Source: Lysobacteraceae bacterium (GTDB taxonomy: Bacteria; Pseudomonadota; Gammaproteobacteria; Xanthomonadales; Rhodanobacteraceae). Taken from it: a DNA stretch of 64,000 nt. The notes beneath the pieces are model-generated. The model did no database searches and had not been told where the DNA came from. It was given only the letters and a program-made list of their open reading frames with translations. Of the stretch, positions 37,368 through 45,901 are shown one piece after another. The stretch spans positions 1-64,000 of the forward strand of contig SEHB01000006.1 of assembly GCA_004143945.1 (NCBI GenBank). The letters run 5' to 3'. The translations under genes were made by a program, and so were the position numbers. The first letter of the stretch is position 1. Each line of letters begins with the position of its first letter.

Positions 37368-37415
37368 TGTCGATCTTCGGCTCGTGTGCCTCGAGATGCG
37401 GTCCGTCATCGGACC

Positions 37416-38264
37416 TCACGAATACTGTTCGGACAACTCGCGCCCGCGCGCAGTCGCGGCGGCCACCGCATCGGTGACGAGGCCGCGCAGGTTGCCGGCG
37501 GCGAACGTGTTGAGCGCGGCCGCGGTGGTGCCGCCGGGCGAGGTGACGCGTTCGCGCAGCACCGCGGGCGGCTCGCCTTCCTCGGCGAGCATGCGTCCGG
37601 CGCCGAGGCAGGTCTGTACTGCGAGCGCACGCGCGGTTTCGCGCGGCATGCCCTGCGCGAACGCCGCGTCCTCGAGCGCCTCGACCAGCAGGAAGAAATA
37701 GGCTGGCCCCGATCCCGACAGCGCGGTGACCGTGTCCATGAGTTCCTCGCGGCCGATCCACTCGGTCGTGCCGGCGGCGCCGAGGATGCGTTCGGCCTGC
37801 GCGCGTTGTTCGGCGTCGACCTGCGGATTGCCGATCAGGCCGGTGGCGCCAGCCCCGACCAGCGCCGGCGTGTTCGGCATCGCGCGCACGATCGCGAGGC
37901 CGCGCGTGCCGAGCCAGCCTGCGAGCTGCGCGATGCGGATTCCCGCCGCGATCGAAACCACCAGCGGGCGCGCGCGCGCGACCGCCGATGCGATCTCGGC
38001 GCAGACCGGTTTCATCACTTGCGGCTTGACCGCGAGCACGAGCACGCCCGCGCCCTCCGCGGCGGCCGCGGCGTTGTCGTGGACGTCGACGCCGAAGTCG
38101 CGCGCGAGTGCCTGGCGCAGGTCGCGGTTGGGCTCTGCGACCACGATGGATCCGCATGCGGCCCCGCCACGCGCGAGCGCGCCGACGAGGCTGCGCGCCA
38201 TGTTCCCCCCGCCGATGAATGCGATGCGCGCCTGCTGCTGCGGGATTCGGGGTTCGGAATGCAT
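37416..38264 (-). CDS. proC: pyrroline-5-carboxylate reductase
   Basis: 282 residues. Last step of proline synthesis, reducing P5C with NAD(P)H. The Rossmann motif is FIGGGNMARSLVGAL; then VLAVKPQVM, RAMPNTPALVGAGATGL, the long SGSGPAYFFLLVEAL helix and TSPGGTTAAALN complete the family signature. It sits 80 nt downstream of yggS. Confidence 0.96.
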   Translation of the reverse strand: MHSEPRIPQQQARIAFIGGGNMARSLVGALARGGAACGSIVVAEPNRDLRQALARDFGVDVHDNAAAAAEGAGVLVLAVKPQVMKPVCAEIASAVARARPLVVSIAAGIRIAQLAGWLGTRGLAIVRAMPNTPALVGAGATGLIGNPQVDAEQRAQAERILGAAGTTEWIGREELMDTVTALSGSGPAYFFLLVEALEDAAFAQGMPRETARALAVQTCLGAGRMLAEEGEPPAVLRERVTSPGGTTAAALNTFAAGNLRGLVTDAVAAATARGRELSEQYS

Positions 38265-38344
38265 CGTGCCGGCTCGCGATCGGGGGCCCGCTACAGCATA
38301 GCCGGATCGATTCGGACGGTGTTGCGCCCGGCGCCGCGAGACGC

Positions 38345-39028
38345 TCAGCGCGAGGGCCGCGCGCCGAACAGCGCGGTGCCGACACGCACCATCGTCGCGC
38401 CTTCGGCGATCGCGAGTTCGAAGTCGTCGGACATGCCCATCGACAGCGTGTCGATGCCCGCATGCGCCGCGCGCAGGCGATCGAACAACGCGCGCATGCG
38501 CCGGAACGCGGGGCGCCTGTCGCCGATGTCGGGCCACGGGGCCGGAATCGCCATCAGGCCACGCAGGCGCAACGCGGGATGTTCCGCGACGAGCGCGGCG
38601 AGCGCATCGACCTCGTCGGGTGCACAGCCGGACTTGCCGGGCTCGCCATCGACGTTGACCTGCACGAGTACGTTGAGCGCCGCGCGTCCAACAGGACGGT
38701 GGCGCGCCAGTGGCTCGACCAGCTTGCCGCGGTCCAGGCTTTGCACCCAGTCGAAGTGGAGCGCGGCGTCGCGGCACTTGTTCGACTGCAACGGACCGAT
38801 CAGGTGCCACTCGAGCGCGGGATCGGCCAGCGCGTCCTGCTTGACGATCGCTTCCTGCACGTAATTCTCGCCGAACGCGCGCTGGCCGAGGCCGGCGAGT
38901 TCGCGGATGGCGTGCGCGGGCTGGCCCTTGGAGACCGCGAGCAGGCGCACGCTGGCGCAGTTCGCGATGCCCGCGGCGGTCGCGATGCGGGCGGTCACGG
39001 AACCATAGGCTGTTTCGCAGAAATCCAT
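38345..39028 (-). CDS. yggS: YggS-family PLP homeostasis protein
   Basis: 227 residues from the ATG at 39028 (an ATG at 39043 is an alternative). A TIM-barrel PLP-binding protein that balances vitamin B6 pools. The PLP Lys is in LLAVSKGQP, with FGENYVQEA, EWHLIGPLQSNK, VQVNVDGEPGKSG and the phosphate-binding SMGMSDDFELAIAEG. It is divergent from pilT and upstream of proC and yggT, the usual family neighbourhood. Confidence 0.94.
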   Translation of the reverse strand: MDFCETAYGSVTARIATAAGIANCASVRLLAVSKGQPAHAIRELAGLGQRAFGENYVQEAIVKQDALADPALEWHLIGPLQSNKCRDAALHFDWVQSLDRGKLVEPLARHRPVGRAALNVLVQVNVDGEPGKSGCAPDEVDALAALVAEHPALRLRGLMAIPAPWPDIGDRRPAFRRMRALFDRLRAAHAGIDTLSMGMSDDFELAIAEGATMVRVGTALFGARPSR

Positions 39029-39062
39029 CGCAAGGTCGCGCACTGTCTGGAATTGGCCGGGC

Positions 39063-39068
39063 TATACT
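39063..39068 (+). promoter_or_regulatory. putative -10 box of pilT
   Basis: TATACT, 48 nt before the pilT ATG, with a GGGGGAGAG ribosome site between. Located in the yggS/pilT divergent spacer. Confidence 0.5.
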
Positions 39069-39116
39069 GCCGCAAACGGTGCCGCAGCGGTGCCGCGCAT
39101 TCCCCGGGGGAGAGCC

Positions 39117-40154
39117 ATGGATATTGCCGAGCTGCTGGCGTTTTCCGTCAAGAACAAGGCGTCCGACCTGCATCTTTCGGCGGGCCTGCCGCCGATGATC
39201 CGCGTCGACGGCGACGTCCGCCGCATCAACATCCCTGCGCTCGACCACAAGCAGATCCATTCGCTGATCTACGACATCATGTCGGACAAGCAGCGGCGCG
39301 ACTACGAGGAATTCCTCGAAGTCGACTTCTCGTTCGAGATCCCGAGCCTCGCGCGCTTCCGCGTCAATGCGTTCAACCAGAACCGCGGCGCCGGCGCGGT
39401 GTTCCGCACGATCCCGTCCGAAGTCCTCACGCTCGAAGACCTCGGCTGCCCGCGCATCTTCAAGGAGCTCATCGAGCAGCCGCAGGGGCTGATCCTCGTG
39501 ACCGGCCCGACCGGTTCGGGCAAGTCGACCACGCTCGCCGCGATGGTCGACCACGTCAACAAGAACGAGTACGGCCACATCCTCTCGGTCGAGGATCCGA
39601 TCGAATTCGTGCACACCTCGCAGAAGTGCCTGATCAACCAGCGCGAAGTGCATCGCGACACGCACGGATTCAACGAGGCGCTGCGCTCGGCGCTGCGCGA
39701 GGACCCGGACTACATCCTCGTCGGCGAGTTGCGCGACCTCGAGACGATCCGGCTCGCGCTGACCGCGGCGGAAACCGGCCACCTCGTGTTCGCGACGCTG
39801 CACACGAGCTCTGCCGCGAAGACGATCGACCGCATCATCGACGTGTTCCCTGCCGGCGAAAAGCCGATGGTGCGCTCGATGCTGTCCGAATCGTTGCGCG
39901 CGGTGATCTCGCAGTCGCTGCTGAAGAAGGTCGGCGGCGGCCGCATCGCGGCGCACGAGATCATGGTCGGCATCCCCGCGATCCGCAACCTGATCCGCGA
40001 AGACAAGGTCGCGCAGATGTACTCGGCGATCCAGACCGGCAGCCAGCACGGCATGCAGACGCTCGACCAGTGCCTGCAGGACATGGTCAAGCGCGGCATC
40101 GTCACGCGCCAGCAGGCGATGAGCTACGCGAAGAACAAGGAGATCTTCAAGTAG
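39117..40154 (+). CDS. pilT: type IV pilus retraction ATPase
   Basis: 345 residues. Hexameric ATPase that powers pilus retraction and twitching. N-terminal NKASDLHLSAG, Walker A TGPTGSGKSTT, the Asp box, Walker B VGELRDLETIRLAL with AETGHLVFATLHTSS (His box), and the C-terminal retraction motif region AIRNLIRE are all present. It stands alone here; pilU is not next to it. The adjacent plus-strand gene is a secreted propeller protein. Confidence 0.97.
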   Translation: MDIAELLAFSVKNKASDLHLSAGLPPMIRVDGDVRRINIPALDHKQIHSLIYDIMSDKQRRDYEEFLEVDFSFEIPSLARFRVNAFNQNRGAGAVFRTIPSEVLTLEDLGCPRIFKELIEQPQGLILVTGPTGSGKSTTLAAMVDHVNKNEYGHILSVEDPIEFVHTSQKCLINQREVHRDTHGFNEALRSALREDPDYILVGELRDLETIRLALTAAETGHLVFATLHTSSAAKTIDRIIDVFPAGEKPMVRSMLSESLRAVISQSLLKKVGGGRIAAHEIMVGIPAIRNLIREDKVAQMYSAIQTGSQHGMQTLDQCLQDMVKRGIVTRQQAMSYAKNKEIFK

Positions 40155-40184
40155 CCGACACACGTGCGCACGCGTCTTTTCCCC

Positions 40185-41801
40185 ATGCAGTTCCTCCCAC
40201 GTTCACGCCGGGTCAACGCCGGTCCGAAACGCAGTGCGCGACACTGGATCGGCGTGGCGGCGCTGGCGTTCGGTGCGGCCGCCCTGCAGGTGTTGCCTGT
40301 CGGCCAGGCGCGTCTCGAACGGTCCGCCGCGCCGGACGCGCTCGGTCCACCGGAAGCGGTCGAGTCCGCGCCCGTCCTTCGCACGGTCGAGCCGAAGGGG
40401 CCGGCTCCGGCCCGCGCCAGCGTGCTCTCGGCCATGCGCTACACGATCGGACCCACGCGCCGCGTCGATGCGCGCCTGGCGGGCGCGCAATTGTGGGAAC
40501 CGAGCCTGGTCGTGACGCACGCCGGCAGCGACAGTGCGCAGGACGACCAGATTGCAGCCATCTGGATGGAAGGACGTCGCTCGGGCGAGATGACCGACAC
40601 GCGCATCGGGAGCGCATCGAGCTTCGACGGCGCTGATGCCTGGACGACGACTGAGCTGGTCGCGCCCGCCGGCTCCACCGGCACCCAGTTCGACCCGATG
40701 ACAGCGGTCGACGCCACGACCGGCCGTACCTACGTCGGCGCGATGTCGCGCGATGCGGCGGTCGGCGCGAGCGACACGGTCTGGTTGGCCTACAAGGACG
40801 CATCCGCCGCGCAGCCCGGAGGTCCCCGCGCGATATTCGTGCAGTCCGGGGTCGACAAAGGCTGGATGGCCGCTGGCACGCCGCCCGCGCCGTTGAATGG
40901 TTCGGTCCTGTACGTGTTGTTCAAAGCGGCGGCGCTCGGCTCGCTCGGCCTGCGCAGCCTCGATGAGGGCGCGACATTCGAACCATTCGCGATCCCCGAT
41001 GGCGTTGGCCACCAGCCCCGGATAGGACCCGGGGGCGTGCTGACCATCAGTTTCAGTGGCAGTGTCGGCTCCGCCAGGGCGTCGACGCTCGTGCGCAGCG
41101 TGGATGCACTCGAGTCGATATCGCAGCCGTTGATCCAGGTGCCGATGGCGGCAACCCGCCGCCAACTCGACGACGCCGTGCCGGGCGGTTTCCGCATTCC
41201 GGATCTTGCCATGCACGCGGTGGATCCGGTCAGTGGGCGCCTGTACCTGCTCTACAACGACGTGACCGGGACGAGCGGTGGCGAAGCCGACGTGAACCTG
41301 CTCCTGCGTGACTCGATCGACGGCGGAGCGAACTGGAGCGAGCCGCGCATCGTCAACGGCGACGCTTCGCCCGCCGGCGACCAGTTCATGCCGTGGATCG
41401 AATGCGATGCGCAGGGTCGGCTGCATCTGGCGTACTTCGACAACCGGCGCAACGTCGCCCCGGACGCGGGCGACATCGCGCTGCTCGACGTCTACTATGC
41501 ATTGAGTACGGACGGCGGTTCGACCTGGGAGGAAGCTCGGTTGACCGGCGCGCCACTGCACGCACAGTCGACCTGGTGGAACCCGCTCGGGTACGGCACG
41601 CAGTTCGTCGGCGACTACCTTGGCATGGCGGTATCGCGCCATGCCGTTTACGTGGCCTACCCGGGCGACGACGCGGGCGAAGTGGGCATGATGGTCACCC
41701 GCATCGACTTCGCAGGAATCCCTTCGTCCCCACACCGCACGCGAGCGATTCCGACGGACACGATCGGGTCGCGCATCCGCAGGCCTGCGCCGTTCCGCTG
41801 A
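40185..41801 (+). CDS. BNR/sialidase-like propeller protein, exported
   Basis: 538 residues from the ATG at 40185 (a GTG at 40164 is in frame). An N-terminal Arg-rich segment and the hydrophobic stretch WIGVAALAFGAAALQVLPV predict a signal or anchor. Asp-box repeats (SIDGGANWSEPR, STDGGSTWEEAR, SLDEGATFEPF) and the ubiquitous tryptophan/aspartate blades indicate a BNR/sialidase-like beta-propeller. I cannot confirm sialidase catalytic residues. It begins 31 nt after pilT. It lacks the IFxDGFE tag. Function unknown. Confidence 0.72.
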   Translation: MQFLPRSRRVNAGPKRSARHWIGVAALAFGAAALQVLPVGQARLERSAAPDALGPPEAVESAPVLRTVEPKGPAPARASVLSAMRYTIGPTRRVDARLAGAQLWEPSLVVTHAGSDSAQDDQIAAIWMEGRRSGEMTDTRIGSASSFDGADAWTTTELVAPAGSTGTQFDPMTAVDATTGRTYVGAMSRDAAVGASDTVWLAYKDASAAQPGGPRAIFVQSGVDKGWMAAGTPPAPLNGSVLYVLFKAAALGSLGLRSLDEGATFEPFAIPDGVGHQPRIGPGGVLTISFSGSVGSARASTLVRSVDALESISQPLIQVPMAATRRQLDDAVPGGFRIPDLAMHAVDPVSGRLYLLYNDVTGTSGGEADVNLLLRDSIDGGANWSEPRIVNGDASPAGDQFMPWIECDAQGRLHLAYFDNRRNVAPDAGDIALLDVYYALSTDGGSTWEEARLTGAPLHAQSTWWNPLGYGTQFVGDYLGMAVSRHAVYVAYPGDDAGEVGMMVTRIDFAGIPSSPHRTRAIPTDTIGSRIRRPAPFR

Positions 41802-41954
41802 AACGTCGCGTGCATGCGACGTGTCGTGTCGCGGGTGTCGGGATTGCCCGGCCGGAGAGGTCCGTCGGATAAGGCGGGGCTTCGATGCGGCTGCCTCGGC
41901 ACGCCGGGCGCCGCGCGCGGCGGCGCCTGCGATCACGCGGGCTCGCGGACAGGG

Positions 41955-42689
41955 TTACAGGTCGCCGTGAATCGCCTGCAGCGCCGCGATCGCGGCAAGT
42001 CCCGCCGTTTCGGTGCGCAGGATGCGCGGGCCGAGGCGCAGACCGCGAAATCCGGCCTGTGCGAGCGTCGCGAGGTCCTGTTCGGACAGCCCGCCTTCAG
42101 GGCCGACGACGAGCGTCGCGTGCGCTTCGATCGCGAGTTCACGTGCGCGCGCGCCGCGCTGCGGATCGAGCACGAGGCGCAGGCCCGACTCGTCACCGAG
42201 GCCCGCGGCCCAATCGTGCAGCTTCATCGGTTCCGTGAGCTCCGGAAGGCGATTGCGCCCACATTGCTCGCAGGCCGAAGCCAGCACCGCCTGCCAGTGC
42301 GCGAGGCGGCGCCCGGCGCGCTCCGCATCGAGCTTGACCTCGGTGCGATGCGTCACCAGAGGCACGATGCGCGCGACGCCGAGCTCGGTCGCCTTCTGCA
42401 GGACCCAGTCCATCTTCTCGCCGCGCGCGATGCCTTGCCCGAGCGTGATCCGCAGAGGACTCTCGATGTCCCGGGTGTCGACCGCATCGAGCACGCGCGC
42501 GGTCACGCCGCGCTTCGCGAGCGCGGCGATCTCGCCCGCGAACTCGCGGCCGTGCCCGTCGAACAGGCGCAAGGGGTGGCCGCGTTCCAGCCGCAGCACG
42601 CGCGCCAGGTGTTCCCCCGCCTGCAGCGGCAGGTCGACCTCGAGGCCAGCACGCAAGCCGTGCGGAACGTGGACGCGGGGGATGCGCAT
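41955..42689 (-). CDS. rsmE: 16S rRNA (uracil1498-N3)-methyltransferase
   Basis: 244 residues, the usual length. SPOUT-class methyltransferase of the 30S subunit. Motifs are the N-terminal RIPRVHV, then GEKMDWVLQKATELGVARI, SEQCGRN-like ACEQCGRN, the SAM-binding knot VGPEGGLSEQDLATL and LGPRILRTETA. The start at 42689 is supported by a TACACT -10 box 6 nt upstream, predicting a leaderless mRNA. Confidence 0.95.
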   Translation of the reverse strand: MRIPRVHVPHGLRAGLEVDLPLQAGEHLARVLRLERGHPLRLFDGHGREFAGEIAALAKRGVTARVLDAVDTRDIESPLRITLGQGIARGEKMDWVLQKATELGVARIVPLVTHRTEVKLDAERAGRRLAHWQAVLASACEQCGRNRLPELTEPMKLHDWAAGLGDESGLRLVLDPQRGARARELAIEAHATLVVGPEGGLSEQDLATLAQAGFRGLRLGPRILRTETAGLAAIAALQAIHGDL

Positions 42690-42695
42690 CGCCGG

Positions 42696-42701
42696 AGTGT
42701 A
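42696..42701 (-). promoter_or_regulatory. -10 box for a leaderless rsmE transcript
   Basis: TACACT on the minus strand ends 6 nt before the rsmE ATG. Confidence 0.45.
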
Positions 42702-42740
42702 GTGCAGCCGGATGCGGAGCGAGGGAAGCCGAAAGCCGAC

Positions 42741-43020
42741 TGATTGAAACACCGAGCACGCGGAGCATACGCAGCAAGGAATTCAGGGTCCGGCGGCGAT
42801 CGATGCCGCGACGCGCTCGACGAAGCCGTGTTCGTGCGAATGACGGCGGCGAATTCGAAAGCCCAGAGATCCAGACACGGAGCACGAGAAGAGAAAAGTC
42901 GAGGCTGGAGGAGGCCTTGATCGTTCGATGGCCGAAGCCGGAAGACTGGAACGCGAACGCATCTGGCGCACGAAGCGAAGGATTGAGGCCGGAAGCGTTC
43001 TCGGTGTGCTCCGTGGTGCA
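42741..43020. repeat. family B element(s), compound copy
   Basis: Two left-type arms (TGATTGAAACACCGAGCACG near 42741; CAGACACGGAGCACGAGAAG near 42872) and one right-type arm (CGGTGTGCTCCGTGGTGCAA near 43001) fill most of the 358-nt rsmE-bioA gap. This suggests nested or tandem insertion. No gene is visible in the gap. Confidence 0.55.
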
Positions 43021-43047
43021 AGCCATGCTCCATTCAGCAGCGGCGCG

Positions 43048-44403
43048 TCAGGTGATCGCGAGATCGATGCCTTCGGCCGCGACCTCGACCATGAAGTCGA
43101 TCTCGTCGGGGGTGATGCAGTAGGGCGGCATGAAGTAGACGACGTTGCCGAGCGGACGCAGCACCGCGCCGCGATCGAGGCCGTGGCGATAGACGCGCAA
43201 CCCGCGCCGTTCGGAGGCCGGGAACGGCGCGCGCGTGCGGCGATCCTGCACGAGTTCGATCGCCGCGATCATGCCGGCCTGGCGCACGTCGGCGACGTTC
43301 GGATGGTCGGCGAGCGGCGCGAGGCGTGCGGCGAGGTGCGCAGCCAGCGCACGGTTGCGCTCGAGCACGGGTTCGTCGCGCAGCACCTGCAAGGTCGCGA
43401 GCGCGGCCCGGCAGGCGAGCGGGTTGCCGGTGTAGCTGTGCGAGTGCAGGAACGCCTTGCCGGCCGAGTACTCGGCATAGAACGCCTCGTAGATGCGCCT
43501 GGTCGTGAGTACGGCGGAAAGCGGCAGCGTGCCACCGGTGAGTCCCTTCGACAGGCAGAGGAAGTCCGGTGCGATCGCAGCCTGCTCGCACGCGAACAGG
43601 CTGCCGGTGCGACCGAAGCCGACCGCGATCTCGTCGGCGATCAGGTGCAGGTCGAACTCGTCGCACAACAGGCGCAGGCCGGTGAGGTAGTCGGGATGAT
43701 GCATGCGCATCCCGCCCGCGCACTGCACGAGCGGTTCGACGATCACCGCGCAGGTTTCGCGTGCATGGCGTTCGAGCAACGCGCGCAGTTCGCCGAGGCG
43801 GCGCCGCGCGCAACCGGCCGCGCCCTCGCCGGGCAACGCTTCGTACGCATCCGGCGACGGCGCGAACAGCGGCTCGAGCAGCAGCGGCGCATAGGTTTCG
43901 CGATAGAGCGCGACATCCGTCACCGACAGCGCGCCGAGCGTCTCGCCGTGGTAGCCGCCCGTGAGCGCGATGAAGCGCGTGCGCTCGCCGCGCCCGACAT
44001 TGCGCCAGTAGTGGAAGCTGAGCTTCAGCGCGACTTCGATCGCGCTCGAACCGTTGTCGGCGTAGAACACGCGCTCGAGGCCCGCCGGGGTGATGCGCAC
44101 GAGCTCTTCGGCGAGTTCGATCGCGGGCTCGTGCGTGAATCCCGCGAGCATCACGTGGTCGAGGCGGTCGAGCTGGTCCTTGAGTGCGGCGACGATGCGC
44201 GGATGGCGGTGGCCGAGCAGGCAGGTCCACCAGGAACTCACCGCGTCGAGGTAGCGGCGTCCGTCGTGGCCGTGCAGCCAGGCGCGGTCCGCGCGCGCGA
44301 CCGGCAGCATCGGCAGCGTCTCGTGGTCGTGCATCTGCGTGCACGGATGCCAGACCACCGCGAGATCGCGCGCGGCGAGGCGGTTCGCAAGGGAAGTGTC
44401 CAT
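43048..44403 (-). CDS. bioA: adenosylmethionine-8-amino-7-oxononanoate aminotransferase
   Basis: 451 residues. PLP enzyme of biotin synthesis, using SAM as amino donor to make 7,8-diaminononanoate. Motifs are WHPCTQMHDHE at the N-terminus, DAVSSWWTCLLGHRHP, ADNGSSAIEVALKL, the HGETLGALSV-type loop, IADEIAVGFGRTG and the PLP Lys in CLSKGLTGGTLPLSA. No other bio genes are nearby. It is divergent from gspG. Confidence 0.96.
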   Translation of the reverse strand: MDTSLANRLAARDLAVVWHPCTQMHDHETLPMLPVARADRAWLHGHDGRRYLDAVSSWWTCLLGHRHPRIVAALKDQLDRLDHVMLAGFTHEPAIELAEELVRITPAGLERVFYADNGSSAIEVALKLSFHYWRNVGRGERTRFIALTGGYHGETLGALSVTDVALYRETYAPLLLEPLFAPSPDAYEALPGEGAAGCARRRLGELRALLERHARETCAVIVEPLVQCAGGMRMHHPDYLTGLRLLCDEFDLHLIADEIAVGFGRTGSLFACEQAAIAPDFLCLSKGLTGGTLPLSAVLTTRRIYEAFYAEYSAGKAFLHSHSYTGNPLACRAALATLQVLRDEPVLERNRALAAHLAARLAPLADHPNVADVRQAGMIAAIELVQDRRTRAPFPASERRGLRVYRHGLDRGAVLRPLGNVVYFMPPYCITPDEIDFMVEVAAEGIDLAIT

Positions 44404-44407
44404 GACC

Positions 44408-44413
44408 TATGAT
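44408..44413 (+). promoter_or_regulatory. putative -10 box of the gsp operon
   Basis: TATGAT, 32 nt before the gspG ATG, in the 42-nt spacer between the divergent bioA and gspG genes. No clear -35. Confidence 0.45.
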
Positions 44414-44445
44414 CCCGGCCACCCCCGTTCCCGCACAAGCCCGCC

Positions 44446-44901
44446 ATGCGCCGCTTTTCCCATTCCCGATTCCCCATTCCCCATTCCCGGCTCCAAAGGG
44501 GCTTCACCCTCATCGAAATCCTCGTCGTCGTCGTGATCCTCGGCATCCTCGCCGCGATCGTGGTGCCGCGCGTGATGGAGCGTCCGGGCGAAGCGCGCGT
44601 GACGCGCGCGAAGCAGGACATCCAGGGCGTGGTCACCGCGCTCAGCCTCTACAAGCTCGACAACTTCAACTATCCCTCGACCGGCCAGGGCCTCGACGCG
44701 CTCGTCGCCAAGCCCGCGGGCGAACCCGATGCACCGAACTGGAAGGGTCCCTACCTCGACCGCGTGCCGAAGGATCCGTGGAACCGCCCGTACCAGTACC
44801 TGCAACCCGGCCAGCATGGCGACGTCGACGTCTACAGCCTCGGTTCCGACGCCCGCCCGGGCGGCAGCGGGGAGGCGGCGGATGTCGGGAACTGGGAATG
44901 A
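44446..44901 (+). CDS. gspG: type II secretion major pseudopilin GspG
   Basis: 151 residues. The prepilin leader has 19 residues and is cleaved before the Phe of G-FTLIEILVVVVILGILAAIV; the Glu at +5 is present. The body carries the GspG hallmarks SLYKLDNFNYPSTGQGLDALV, KGPYLDRVPKDPWNRPYQY and the terminal SLGSDARPGGSGEAADVGNW. It forms the pseudopilus shaft. The leader residues HSRFPIPHSR are encoded by a family A repeat arm. It opens the gspGHIJKLMN cluster. Confidence 0.96.
   Translation: MRRFSHSRFPIPHSRLQRGFTLIEILVVVVILGILAAIVVPRVMERPGEARVTRAKQDIQGVVTALSLYKLDNFNYPSTGQGLDALVAKPAGEPDAPNWKGPYLDRVPKDPWNRPYQYLQPGQHGDVDVYSLGSDARPGGSGEAADVGNWE
44457..44496. repeat. family A right arm inside the gspG leader codons
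   Basis: CCCATTCCCGATTCCCC followed by ATTCCCCATTCCCGGCTCC units run into the codons for GFTLIE. No left arm is visible upstream, so the element is half-complete. Confidence 0.75.
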
Positions 44902-45014
44902 GCCGGAAATAGGGAACAGGGAATGGAAACGCGCAGGGCGCTTGCGATCCCGCACCCGCTCGGAGGCGAGCGGCCACTTTTCCATTCCCCATTCCCCATT
45001 CCGCATTCCCGGCC
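44885..45014. repeat. family A inverted-repeat element spanning the gspG end and gspH leader
   Basis: The left arm (44885-44925: GGGAACTGGGAATGAG...AGGGAACAGGGAATGG) contains the gspG stop and the gspH ATG. The right arm (44981-45014) encodes the end of the gspH leader peptide. A variable core lies between. Confidence 0.75.
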
Positions 45015-45510
45015 TCGAACAGGCTTCACCCTCATCGAACTCCTCGTCGTCGTCGCGATCGTCGGCGTGCTCGCGCTGGCCCTGACGTTGTCGGTCGCCA
45101 ACAGCAGCGAGCGCCGGCTCGAGGGCGCGGCGGAACGGTTCGCGGCGCTGGTCGCGCATGCGTGCGAGCAGTCGGAGTTGCGCGGTCGCGAGATCGGCAT
45201 CGCGATCTCGCCCGGCGGCTATGCGTTCCTGCGCCTCGATCGCGAGGGGTGGCGACCGTTCACCGGCGAGGACGCGTTGCGCAGGCGCGATTGGCCGCAG
45301 GGCACGCGGCCGACGCTCGCACGTGAAGGCCGCCCTCTGGACCTGGTTCCTGGCGAGGGCGACGAAGTCCCGCAGCTGGTCTGCTTCGCGTCCGGCGAGC
45401 TCACGCCATTCGCGCTCGACCTCGCGCTCGGCGACAGCCGCGCGCACTACCGCATCGAGGCGCAAGGTGAAGCGGTGCCGTCGATGACGCGCGTCGACGC
45501 AGGCCCATGA
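44923..45510 (+). CDS. gspH: type II secretion minor pseudopilin GspH
   Basis: 195 residues. A long 34-residue leader ends in PHSRPRTG, followed by FTLIELLVVVAIVGVLALALTL with Glu at +5. The body is a GspH-type beta domain (RLEGAAERFAALVAHACEQSELRGREIGI, FLRLDREGWRPF). The only in-frame start is ATG 44923, which lies in the left arm of a family A repeat. The right arm encodes HSPFPIPHSR of the leader. The gene lies 21 nt after gspG. Confidence 0.88.
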   Translation: METRRALAIPHPLGGERPLFHSPFPIPHSRPRTGFTLIELLVVVAIVGVLALALTLSVANSSERRLEGAAERFAALVAHACEQSELRGREIGIAISPGGYAFLRLDREGWRPFTGEDALRRRDWPQGTRPTLAREGRPLDLVPGEGDEVPQLVCFASGELTPFALDLALGDSRAHYRIEAQGEAVPSMTRVDAGP

Positions 45511-45520
45511 GCACGCTGCG

Positions 45521-45901
45521 ATGAGCGCGTCGCGGCGCATCGGCGCGCATGCGCGCGGCGGCTTCTCGCTGATCGAGGTACTCGTCGCGCTCGTGGTGGT
45601 CGCGCTCGCATTGCTCGCGCTGACGCGCACGGCCACGATCGAAGTGCGCCGCTTCGACGCCTTGCGCGACCGCACGCTCGCGAGCTGGGTCGCCGCGAAC
45701 GTGCTGACCGAAGCGCGCCTCGCCGCCGCACTGCCACCGACCGGCCGCAGCGACGGCCGCACCACGTTCGGTGGTCGCGCCTGGCGCTGGCAACGCGAGG
45801 TCGAGGCGACCGCCGACGCGCAGATCCGCCGCGTCGACGTGCGCATCTACGCCGAAGGGTCGCGCGAACCGTCCGCGGTGTTGGTGGGGTTCGTGCCGTG
45901 A
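45521..45901 (+). CDS. gspI: type II secretion minor pseudopilin GspI
   Basis: 126 residues. The short 14-residue leader MSASRRIGAHARGG has normal length, followed by FSLIEVLVALVVVALALLAL with Glu +5. The body ASWVAANVLTEARLA and WRWQREVEATADAQIRRVDV is typical of GspI, a tip pseudopilin that nucleates the GspIJK complex. Its leader carries no repeat, in contrast to G, H and J. The stop overlaps the gspJ start as GTGA. Confidence 0.9.
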   Translation: MSASRRIGAHARGGFSLIEVLVALVVVALALLALTRTATIEVRRFDALRDRTLASWVAANVLTEARLAAALPPTGRSDGRTTFGGRAWRWQREVEATADAQIRRVDVRIYAEGSREPSAVLVGFVP